A DNA stretch of 64,000 nucleotides from Strigops habroptila. Its lineage: Eukaryota > Chordata > Aves > Psittaciformes > Psittacidae. The notes beneath the pieces were generated by a model. The model had not been told where the DNA came from. It ran no database searches and saw only the letters and a list, made by a program, of their open reading frames with translations. Shown here one piece after another: positions 1-10,341 of this stretch (its first letter is position 1; every line of letters begins with the position of its first letter). Both the position numbers and the translations under genes were made by a program. The stretch lies in NCBI RefSeq assembly GCF_004027225.2, contig NC_044283.2, positions 13,844,992 to 13,908,991 on the forward strand, read 5' to 3'.

Positions 1-1105
1 CTTTACTTGTATCTGAGCAGGCCCTGTTGAAGTAGGCCTTGTTGAATTTGTAGTAAGGCAGGTCAGAAAGCAGCCTGGCAAAATCAGTGAACCCTACTTG
101 AATGTTATTTATTCTCTGAGACCTGACAGTATGCAAAATCCAGGATGAATGGAGATATGAGTATCTGCATGCAGTGATGTGCAAACAGCCTTATATTATT
201 CATTTCTGCATCCTGCAAAATGAGTCTCTGGACACCGTTGATCGTATCTTACATATGATGTATTATTAAAATACATGCACTCATTAAATTTCACCTAAAA
301 TCTATGAAATAAAAAACTTCAAGATTTTAATACAAACACTGATTTTAAAATCTTCCTACCTGGCTCTGTCTGATCATAGATGATGTATGTACAGCTGGCC
401 CATTGGATCACTTATTCCCTGAGAACTCTTGTCCCCAAGGATTTGGCCTCATTCTGTGCATACATGAATAAAATGAGATCTGGATTTAAACAGAATAGAA
501 GCAGCTGCAATTGTTAATGGGAACCTTAAAAAACAGGCTTGGCTTTATTAGGTTTGAAGGATGAATGTGATCTTGAAGTGGGAAATTTCACTCTGATGTC
601 AATAGTCAATCATGAAAGGTTTTTTTTCTTTTTGGCTGAGATTTAGAGCAAAACTTGCAGTTCTGCAGTTCTGCTACTATTTTTACCTAAAAGAGACCTG
701 AATTTCATCCCTCTAAATATGTCCTTTGGTAAAATCTTTACCAACACATTTTCTAGTTCTTGCCAGAAAAAAATGGAACACAATTCAGGCCTACGAACAT
801 GCTATGAAATAAAGATGAATGTAGTAGGTGGAAATTTGTGAAAGAACAGGGATGTCAGGAAAGCCAGTTGCCATCTTACTCCTTCACTTGCAACAAAAAC
901 AATTTATTATCTTCACACAAGATTTTCTACCAAGACTTGCACAAGCAGTGGGTGCTTCATATTCATTTTCCAGTACATCTTTGCTTGAATGTCACTGCAA
1001 TTAAAAGCCAGTTTCTGAAAAGCACACATAGATCCATTAATTCCAGGGAACAACATCAGCATTTTAATCACAGCAGAGTAAGGAACAGCTCCCTTCCACA
1101 TGAGC
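1..1105. other. Non-coding flank, no gene seen
   Basis: AT-rich sequence with no convincing exon, RNA gene or recognisable repeat. Short open frames here overlap each other on both strands and have no protein-like character. Confidence 0.5.
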
Positions 1106-1685
1106 TGGTTCTGGCTGGGGGAAGAGTTAGTTTCCTTCATAGTAGCTATGGGCTGTGTTTTGGATTTGTGCTGGAAACAGTGCTGATAACACAGTGATGT
1201 ATTTGTTACTACTGAGCAGTGCTTACATAGAGTCAAGGCCTTTTCTGCTCCTCACACCACCCCACCAGCGAGCAGACTGGGGATGGACAAGGAATTGGGA
1301 GGGGACACAGCAAGGACAGCTGACCCCAGCTGACACAAGGGATATCCCATACCACGCTCAGCGTATAAAGCTGGAGGAAGAAGGAAAGGAGGGCATGTTT
1401 GGAGTGATGGTGTTTGTCTTCCTGAGCAACCATCACCCGTGGTGAAGCCCTGTTTGCCTGGAGATGGCTGAACACCTACCTGACCATTGGAAGTGGTGAA
1501 TAAATTCTTCGGTTTGATCTGCTTATGTATGTGGCTTTTGCTTTACCTATTATATTGTCTTTACCTCAACCCACAAGTTTTCTCACTTTTACCCTTCCGA
1601 TTCTCTCCCCGTTACACTGGGATGTGTGTGTGAGCAAGCGGCTGTGTGAGGATGAGTTTCCAGCTGAGGTTAAACCACACCAACA
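1106..1685 (+). mobile_element. Solo LTR of a bird ERV-L-type endogenous retrovirus
   Basis: The segment opens with TGGTTCTGGCTGG and closes near GGTTAAACCACACCAACA, the start and end I know from a common bird ERV-L-type LTR family. It keeps the family's internal order: the stretch around GCTGTGTTTTGGATTTGTGC, GAGCAGTGCTTACA, a TATA-box-like GCGTATAAAGC near 1362-1372, a poly(A) signal AATAAA near 1500-1505, and the 3' part with CTCAACCCACAAGTTTTCTC. No gag, pol or env coding sequence flanks it, so it is a solo LTR left by recombination between two LTRs. Exact ends and the target-site duplication could not be settled by eye. It lies about 8.5 kb upstream of DRD5 in the same orientation. Family assignment rests on remembered consensus, not on a search. 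Confidence 0.8.
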
Positions 1686-1689
1686 CACA

Positions 1690-4600
1690 GCTAGGATTAT
1701 CAAAGATACGGCAACTTCTTTATTCTAATTTATTCTGCAACAAAATATTTACAAGGCTTAACTGAAGATCAGAATGCTTTTAAAGATACATGGAAACAAT
1801 TAGCATACCTGGGGCTAAATCTGCACTTGGTGTTTGGTTCAGACTTGAGTCCATCATCTTCCGAATTTAGTAATTTAGCCTCTAAGAGGCAATGACCTTT
1901 GTAGGAAGGCAGCAACTAAAAGCTATGAGTTAGTAAGCAATAGGTTTGTAGCAACATCTTAATGGTAGGTGGTTACATGAAACCCCTTCCTTGTCCCTCA
2001 AATTGCTTCTATCTTAGGTACGAGGGGCACTCCTGCAGTGCTCTCAGGTGGCATTTTCCACCAATGGCTGCTTGAATCAAATAGCTTCATTACCAAGAAA
2101 TACTTTAATAAGACATAACACTAGCCAATCATACATTTGAAAGCATTCTTGAATTCTTTTCCAAGCATCAGACTGTCTTTTTTTCTCTCCAAACCTTTAA
2201 TTTTCTTTGCTCACCATTTTGGAAAACCCTTCCAGTGCAGTAAGAGTCAAGAACCCAAACTTCACTATATTAAGATGTGGTGACTGCGCCTGCATTTGAC
2301 ATCAGCTCTGTGTGTAGATGTGGTGCCAACACTGAACCTGCAAGATGTGGCCATCAAGTACGTGTAAGACCTGACAGGGGCAAGCCAGTACGCACACTGC
2401 TAGGTGGGGACCTGACACTGAGACAACATAAATTAGTGAGGCACAATTAAGAGATTAAACATACAAGAAAGGAAACTACTTCATATTCTGTCAAAGCAGA
2501 TATCAGTGTTAAATTTTTGTGCAACTAGAATTCTCATTATTACCTTTAATGTTTGGATAGAGATACAGCTAAAGTAAAACAGCCTGTCCCTCTTCAGGCC
2601 ACAGATCTCAGTCAATAGTGCTGAAAGGAATTGCTTTATCTAGGGTTTGGGTTTTTTTTAACTATAAAGGCCAGAGCAGCAAAAATAAGTAGTTGCAAAT
2701 TGTTCTAAGATTAAAATTCAGGTCCAGAGCTAGGTATCACTACTGCAGGTAACTAGTGCAATCAGTACAGTCTATGTGCAACAAACAGTTCACAAGTATC
2801 TGATAATCTGATATGCAATATTTTCTTTGATGAAAACAGTTAGACGATATTTCAATTGATAGTTTCTGTGCTTGGCTTTGTTTTCTGCTTTGACATTCGG
2901 GAACCCACTGTTCCCTATGGCAACTCTTTTTATCTCAGATCAATGCACATTTTATGTCTCATGAAGACTGACCTGTGTACAGTTATCTCTGCTGAATTCC
3001 CAAGGCAAAAATAGTCTTTTAACATATCTTGAAAGTTAGTATATATAAGAGTCTTCTGATTGACCAACAATGTCAAAATAACATACAGAAAATCTCACTG
3101 GGTAGAGTTACTGGGTTACCACCACAAGGATGACAAACTGTTGGCTCCGAGTATCACAGCCACCACTTAGGTTTCACTGTGACTTTTAACAGAAGGCTTC
3201 CCTGAGAGGAGTGCAGATACATGCTGTTCCCTAAATGAACATGAGACTGGCCAATTCAGATCCTGGGCCTGCCCCATATGATGCTGCCACAGTCCTGTCT
3301 CCTTCCTTTTCAAAGGTGATTTTTGTTCCAAGGTTGCACGCTGCACCAATCCACCATGGCTGTGCCTTTTTGTTAAATTCGGGGTATTTGCCTTGATTTA
3401 TTGGAGCATATGCTTTTTGATCTGTATGTTCCCTCCTCTGATTTGCAGTGTGTCAGCCAGAAAAATGGGGATCATAAAGGCCATTACAGAGGGTGCTGGA
3501 TGCTCTCTGCACTTGAAAAAGTGTATATTTCTTCTTTGACCCTTCTTATGCATGTTGGAGAAGGAGAAACCATGAGGATAACAAATCTAGACACACTGTA
3601 GGATGAAATGCCGCTAATCAGTATGCAGAAGGCTATTCACAATTCAGAATAAATAGCTATTGCTGTCTCACAGATGGACAGAAGAATACACTTTAGTTTT
3701 TCTTTGTCAACTCCAGTACAGCTCTTGTGTCAGCAGACTAATGATGTCTTTATCAGCTGTTCCTCTGTGTTCTGTAATAGCACTAATAGACCTAAGCATT
3801 ATTGTAATAGGTGTTTAATACAGAACTTTCTAACCCCTACTGTTGAAATTCTGCTACAGAGATGAACGAGACTTGTTGATTCTAAATGAGCATTTTATTT
3901 TAAGTCTTACTTGAGGCAAAAAAAGGTAAGAGCAGAACTAAGTAAAAGCAGTAATTTACTGCTGTTTATCTTGAAGTGACGAAGTTGCTCATTCTTACCA
4001 CTGCCATTTAAAAATTTGAAACTGAATTCTTTTCCCAAATAAATCCTGAACTACAAAATCGAGCCCTGGACCTATACAACTCTTAAAAACACAGATCAAA
4101 AAACATATCAGCTCTAACTGTTGACGCATTTGTAAAATTACCTTGCATTGTAGTTTTCTGTTTAGCATTTGCAACAGGCTATCCCGTGAGACACAGCTGT
4201 CCCACAGAGCCAGCAAAGCAGATGAAGTCTGGAGGTCCCGCTTCGCAATCCCATTTCCTTCCACCAAGCAGCTGCCTTCTGGAAGGAGGGAAGCCCAGTG
4301 ATGAGTTACTGTCTGGCTCCATGAGACATCATCTGTGTTCCTCAAGAGGCTGAAAGCCAGCTGTTGATTTCTGTCTTCCGAGTCCCCTTTTTCTATCAGA
4401 CTTTAAAGTCTTCACAATAGTGTCTGTTTTTATTATGGAAATTACTGACTGTTTGATTCCATGAAGGATCACGTTTTCCTACTCATTTTGTGGCAGACAG
4501 TCTCACACTAAGTTAATGGGCAGGATAAAAACCCAAGATAAATAATGTTGATTGCAAATGTTCCAATAAAAACTATTAACTAAAAGAGCCTGCAATTTAC

Positions 4601-7600
4601 ACATGCAATATAAAATTCATAGGTACCATGAATATATAGTGGGTTAGAGAAACAGAGAAATCAGAACAATGACATTTGTTCTGAAATTACTCTGTAGGAC
4701 AAACTGTTGTACTATTTAAGCCAGAGACAAAATTACAGTGTTTTCTTTGGGAATGAAGTCCATCTGATTTTTATTTGCAGTTTGGGAATATAGTCGGCAA
4801 AAGAAAAACTAAAAATCTTGAAATGTTCAGTATTAGAAAATGAAAATCACTTTTTTCATCTTGATAATTTTCTTAGGGCAGCTATAGCCATGCACAGCCA
4901 GAGAATGTGAATAATACACCCAAATTGTACCATTGTACAAATCAGGGTTTACATTTTTTTTAATCTTGCTTCAAATGTCACTGATCTTCAGTAATTTTTC
5001 ATCATGTGAGCTCTTGCTATGTTAAAAATAACGATACTAATTTTTACTATATAATTACGAAAATCCACAAATACAGGAGAATATTTTTATAAGATAAAAG
5101 CCACGGAAGTGACTAAGTCCACCAGGAAATCACATTTACAAAAATCCTGCTCCCTTTGCTTTTGGTCTTGCCTACCATTCATCTTTTACCACTGCTTTAA
5201 ATGAAGTCACAGTCAAAAACAAAGAAAAGACAAATCTGTGTCAATCTCCTCTGGCAGCATCAATTACTTCATGATTTCACCCAGAAAGTGGTCAATGGCT
5301 GATGTAGGAACCACATTGCACTCATTACAGAGAAAAAAGCAACGGAGATACTGGGAGAACTGTTCATTCTGTTACATGTGGTTAATTAATACTATCCATC
5401 ACAGTTCCAAGTCAACAAAAACTTGAATGGATTTTAAGGCCAGCGGGGATAACTGTAACTATCTAAAATGACTTTTCCCACAGCGCAGACTACAGAACAC
5501 TGTTTGATACCATCTGAATCAAGACAGAGCTGGGGGATGAGCCGAGGCACAGCCTCGAAGAGATGCATTCAGACTTGGCTTTCAAGCTGCAAGTGATGGC
5601 AAATCCTTTACAACCCAAAATCGATTGCATCAGCCATTAAACATCCTCACTGTTAAAAATGTGTGCCTCACCTCTACCCTGACTTCTCACAGATTCAGTT
5701 TATAGCCACTGCAGTTTTTAGAACCGTACCTAAAAGATTGAAAGTTATCTATTATCAGAAAACATTTCCCCCTGTAATATATTGCCAACTGTTTCTAACC
5801 CTCCTGGTGCCCTCTGCTCAGCTAAGGAAGTTTCCCAGACATAATTCCTGTGATGCTTTTCTGACCATATTCCAATTGCTCATATTTATGTTTAATTGAA
5901 ACACGAACAGCAGAACCCAACCTAGTCTGCAAGGATTTTTCTGTGCTGAACAAATTGATGATACTAGTTCTTTCCCTTCCTTCCTCAATATTTTTGCGTG
6001 GCTATATATACACCCACATCATTGTTCATCCCTGTGCAGCAAAGCATTTCAGCTTCAGTGAGTAAAACTGACGGACCTTAAGCCTACGTTCAACTGTGGT
6101 CCTAAATGTAGCTCCGCTTCAGCATACTTCTACAGTTAAGAACATATCTGGCTACTTGGCTAAATTGGCTTCACGTACAGCGATTCTATGATTTCCAGCT
6201 TCCCCCACCTCTGCTGTTACCTCTTCTTGCCTGTTATAGAGCCTAACCATAATGGGAAGTTTTTGATGGGATGCCTTTATAGCCTAAACCTCAGCGGTAC
6301 AACTGTGTCGATATATTTTAACTTCCTTTTGGCATTACTTATTTTTTACCTCTTTGCATCAAGTATCTTTCAGATGAGAGAATGTGTGAATTTCTGAGTG
6401 TTGTCTATTTTCAAATAAATATCATTTGGCAGAACAGTGGGTCTGTGTATTTTGAAATGGGAATAGAGTGGCGATGAAGGGAAAGAGCAAGTAATACATA
6501 GATTTTTAAAATGAGGAATGGCAAAGATTTTTTTTTTGCTGCTCAGAACCATTGCAGTAGGAGTTAAATTCCATTACTTCCAATCTGCCAGCTGTGAGAG
6601 AGAAGTATAATTTTAACAGGTGAATAAAAAAAAAGGAAAAACGAGACAAAGCTCTGAAGGAAAAGCACAAAAGCCATTGCAAAGATAATTTCAGGATGAA
6701 AAAAAAACCCACCTCAAATCTCTTAGCAAGTGACAGCTGTGGTTTTAATGGAGTATTCTTAAAATAAGATTTATATGCAAACTGCCTACAGAAAGTAAAA
6801 AAAAAAAAAAGGACGATACTAATAACCTATAACTGTTCAAAGGTTTTTATCTCAGGCTCAAAAGTGTTGATGACAATGGATGGAATATTCTAACATACCA
6901 CAAATATCCCCATTACATAGTTGCTGCTCTGACCTGGTGCTGCTATGAATGATCTGGTACAAGAAGCTGTCCTGTTGCCCACTCCTACTCCACCTCTTCC
7001 CAACTCATCACCATCTATGAGCTTATGGGTTTTAGTCTCATATGAAATATGAACCAAACATGAGCCACCCCATCACATACCAATATTTTTTTCTACTGTC
7101 ATTGAAAATACTCACGATCTCCTAATGCATCTCTTTGACTTGAAAGGAAGTTTTGAGTGTGCATGAAATGTCAGATCAACACTGAAGACTGTACCACCAG
7201 TGTATGTATAGGTACAGGTGTGTCTTCAGCCAATGAAACTTCCCCCCGCTCAATGATAGGCCTTTTTCCATTGGGATCTCTGGTGAGCAACTTCAGTTCA
7301 CACCAGCTGAAGTTCCAGAACATTTGCTAAAGATGAAATAGGTGGGAGAGGATATTATATCTTCTAAATTATGAGTTATGCAGGAGCCAGATAACCAAAT
7401 GCAACGCTTGGCTGATAATATAGTTTGGAAACCCCTCTCTACTTAGGGTCTGCCTATTGCAGACACTACTGTAGGAAACGTAGTAAAATTTCATTCTTTA
7501 GATGTCTGGCAAGTGAATCCTGACAATTTTAGTTTCAATGGTTTAAGGCATCTTTCCCAGCTGCTTGCACCTCCTCTCCACCTGACTCCATCGCACGCAG

Positions 7601-8531
7601 CAGAGCTGTCAGGAGACAACATGCACTCACGCTTCTGCTGCTCCCAACCACAGCCCAACATCGTCACTACCAGCACCAAGTTGCTCTAAGCCACCAGTGT
7701 GCGTAGTGCTGCTGAGCTGTGGGCAGGCTATCTAATTATTGGGCTACTATTATTAATAAGCAGACAGATACCTACCCATATGGTTATTTAAATAGTTAGT
7801 GCATACTGACCGCATGCATGTAAATAGATACGTACGTATAGATACCATATTACATATATCATCTCCGCTTACATCACCTTACACTGGTGAAGCAATGAAT
7901 ATAAGCTAAACAATCAAATCAGATCATTGCTTTTTTACATAAAATACCCACGTTTCTGGACCAGCGGCTTCAACAGGCGCATGCAGGGCTACCTGTGCAA
8001 TGTGGTTCTTCATTTACAGGAATTGTAGGAGTTATTGCTTAGGAAAGCAGAGCTTGTGCAAGCAACACATTGCCTCAGCATCACAGCTTTAGTTGTGCTG
8101 TTTAGAATTCAGTGGTGACAAAAGCTAAATTCTCCCTCCAATATTAAATATAACTCTGCCTAAACGTGGAAAAGTGCCAATTTCTTAAGCAAGAGCTAAA
8201 GTGAAGCTCCAGTTTGTCTTGTGAGAATTTTAGAAAATTACCTAAAAGGTTGCAGAGTTTATTTTTCTTACTCTGTATTTAGTAACTCTAACATTTAAAT
8301 CTTCCTTCATGCCACTGCAGATCCAGCAAGGCAGAGTGACTATTGTCCTTCTCCACTTGCTTGGAGAAGTAACTGGCAGGCCCCCAAAGAGTGGCTTTCT
8401 CAGCCTTTTTGGTGACAAAACAGGCTGTTGAGTCAAGAATGGGTTTGATCTCTCCATGGTTTTAAAACAGAATTAAGTTTTGGAGAAACTAAATCTGTAA
8501 CATTTTTAATAAAAATAGCTAAAACGTTTAA
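1690..8531. other. Intergenic DNA upstream of DRD5, no gene seen
   Basis: No exon, RNA gene or clear transposon was recognised. It contains a run of 14 A at 6797-6810, a short perfect stem (CGAGGC/GCCTCG, 3-base loop) at 5543-5557, and ordinary AT-rich sequence. Predicted frames are short and read as non-protein. Confidence 0.5.
6797..6810 (+). repeat. Poly(A) run
   Basis: Uninterrupted run of 14 A. No CR1 or SINE body is recognisable directly upstream, so it is treated as a mononucleotide repeat. Confidence 0.85.
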
Positions 8532-8952
8532 AGGAGCACCTCTGCTATGGAGACAGGCTGGAAGAGCTGGGATTGTTCAGGCGGGAGAACAGAAGGCTCC
8601 AGGGAGACCTTAAAGCAGCTGCCAGTGCCTAAAGGGGGCCTACAAGAAATCTGGAAAGGAATTTGTTACAAGGGCATGTAGTGATAGAACAAGGGGGCAT
8701 GGCTTCAAACTGGAAGAGAGTGGATTTAGATTAGATATAAGGAAGCAGTTCTTACTATGAGGGTGGTGAGGCACTGGCATAGGTTGTCCAGAGAAGCTGT
8801 GGCTGGCCCATCCCTGGCAGTGTTCGAGGCCAGGTTGGATGGGACTCTGAGCAACCTGGTCTAGTGGAAGGTGTCCCTGCCCATGGCAGGAGGCTTGGAA
8901 CTAGATGATTTTTAAGGTCCCTTCCAACCCAAACCATGCTGTGATTTTATGT
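8532..8952 (+). mobile_element. CR1 LINE, 3' end fragment
   Basis: The 3' non-coding end of a chicken-repeat-1 LINE in + orientation. Landmarks in order are GGCTGGAAGAGCTGGGATTG, GGGGGCCTACAAGAAATCTGG, TTAGATATAAGGAAG, GAGGCACTGGCA, CAGTGTTCGAGGCCAGGTTG, CCCTGCCCATGGCAGGAGG and AAGGTCCCTTCCAACCC. It is 5'-truncated, as nearly all CR1 copies are, and ends in a decayed tail (GTGATTTTATG). It lies directly upstream of the DRD5 CpG island. Confidence 0.92.
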
Positions 8953-9689
8953 TCTCTAACACACAGGCATGACATCAGTGCATGGCGAGCCAAACCACGC
9001 AGCATTCACATCTGTACTGCTTAGTTTTCTTGCTGTGCTGGAGCCCTCCCAAGAAGACTGATTCATCCCATAAAAACTGAAAAGATAGAGAATTGGATTT
9101 CCTTTGCCAGGTTTCTTGCCTGTAACACGTCTCGGGCATCCAACAGAATCCTTTGAAACAGTTACCAATGTAGGTACATTTTCCACCCCAATGGAAGTAA
9201 CTCAGCCCGTTCCACTCCCCCCACGGCAACTTTCAGCCCCTCTCGTTCCCAGCGAGAGGCCGTGCGCGTCCCAGGCAGCCCCGCTCGTTCCCCCTGGGAT
9301 GCTGGGGGGGGTATTCCCCGTTCCCCGCGGTGGGACCGAGCTCTTGCCTCCAGCAGCGCAAAACCACCGCGCAAAGCTGGTGACGGCTGCAAAATAATTG
9401 CGAGGGTTTCTGGCGGGAGGAGAGGAGCACTGCAGGGCGGCCGGCCCGGACGGGGCGCCCCGGCGGCGGAGCATGCTCGCAGGGCGGCCGGGGGCGGAAG
9501 GGCCGGCCCGAGGAGCGGGTGTCGGGCAACGGGGAGCAGGCAACGGGGGGCGGCCACGGGGGTTCCGCTCTGCCGCGCTGGGAGCGCCAGCGGGCGAGGA
9601 GCGGGCGGAGCTGTCAGCCCGAGCGGGCGGCACCGGGAGCCGCGGAGGCGCGGAGCCGCGCAGCGCGGAGCGGCCACCTCGAGGAGCGG

Positions 9690-10055
9690 GCGCGGAGCGA
9701 GTACCCTGAACAGGGTGCTCGCTGAGCCGCGCAGCGGGGAGCGCAGGCGAGAGGACGCGAGGCTGGTATCCGCACTGGAGACAGAGACCCCGAGCAGGGG
9801 GGACGCACCGAACTGCGGAGCGGGGATCCCCGCTGGGAGCCGCGGGGCGCGGAGCAGAGACCCCGCGCAGGGGAACTCGCGCTGAGCCGCTGGGTGGGAA
9901 CGCCGGCCAGGGGCCGCGGGGCGCAGACCCCGCTTAGGGGAACGCGCTGAGTCGCGGGACGGGCACCCTGCGCGCGGGGCGCGCTGAGCGGCGGAGTCCG
10001 GAGCCCGATACGCGCTGAGCCGCGGAGCGGAGCGCGGGGGGTATCCGGCCGGGGT
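9690..10055 (+). repeat. Degenerate GC-rich tandem array with palindromic cores
   Basis: Two motifs alternate. One is a small palindrome of the type ACCCCGCGCAGGGG, seen in variants near 9701, 9786, 9860, 9927 and 9966. The other is CGCTGAGCCGCGGAGCGG, seen in variants near 9719, 9882, 9945, 9982 and 10010. Spacing between copies falls from about 85 to about 40 bases, so units are irregular. The array lies within the CpG island just upstream of the DRD5 start codon. Confidence 0.65.
9697..9722 (+). repeat. Near-perfect GC-rich inverted repeat
   Basis: GCGAGTACCCTG, a two-base AA spacer, then CAGGGTGCTCGC. The arms pair at 11 of 12 positions. It is the strongest palindromic core of the surrounding GC-rich array. 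Confidence 0.85.
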
Positions 10056-10061
10056 GGCGGC

Positions 10062-10089
10062 GGGGCGGGGGGGCAGCGGGCCCATGGGG
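10062..10089 (+). promoter_or_regulatory. G-quadruplex motif upstream of the DRD5 start codon
   Basis: Four G-runs of 4, 7, 3 and 4 are separated by loops of 1, 4 and 5 bases, which fits the standard G3+N1-7 pattern on the coding strand. It ends 68 bases before the receptor ATG and overlaps an upstream ATG. If transcribed, it could form an RNA quadruplex in the 5' UTR. Confidence 0.6.
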
Positions 10090-10341
10090 CCGGGCGGCGC
10101 TGGCTGCTCGGCGCGTCCCGGCCGCCGCCGCCCCGCCGCCGGCGGGAGCCGCCAGCCATGCTGCGGGGCGGCCGGAGCCCGCTGCCGCCGGCGACGGGAC
10201 CCCCCAGCGGGGCGCGGGAGCCGGTGGGCGCTCCTGGGGCGGCGCAGGTGGCGGCGGGCAGCCTGCTGGCTCTGCTCATCCTCTGGACCCTCTTCGGGAA
10301 CGTGCTGGTGTGCGCGGCCATCGTCCGCTACCGGCACCTGA
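10084..10341 (+). CDS. Upstream ORF overlapping the DRD5 start (85 codons)
   Basis: An ATG at 10084 lies in a different frame from the receptor ATG at 10158. It stays open to TGA at 10339-10341, so it overlaps the receptor coding region by 184 bases. Its context (C at -3, G at +4) is weaker than that of the receptor ATG, which has G at -3. The product would be rich in Gly, Arg and Ala and looks like GC-rich noise, so any role would be translational control of DRD5. It matters only if transcription starts upstream of 10084, which is unknown. Confidence 0.3.
   Translation: MGPGGAGCSARPGRRRPAAGGSRQPCCGAAGARCRRRRDPPAGRGSRWALLGRRRWRRAACWLCSSSGPSSGTCWCARPSSATGT

Noticed and set aside
1155-1728. 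Short open frames on both strands at 1.15-1.73 kb
   Set aside because: They lie inside the solo LTR, which does not encode protein.
5543-5557. CGAGGC-ACA-GCCTCG hairpin
   Set aside because: A 6-bp stem is expected many times by chance in 64 kb.
8755-8937. 60-codon - strand frame at 8.8 kb
   Set aside because: It is the antisense of the CR1 3' non-coding region.
9162-10337. 391-codon open frame on the - strand over the CpG island
   Set aside because: GC-rich DNA lacks stop codons. The frame is Arg/Pro/Ala-rich, antisense to the DRD5 leader and start, and several other frames are open in parallel.
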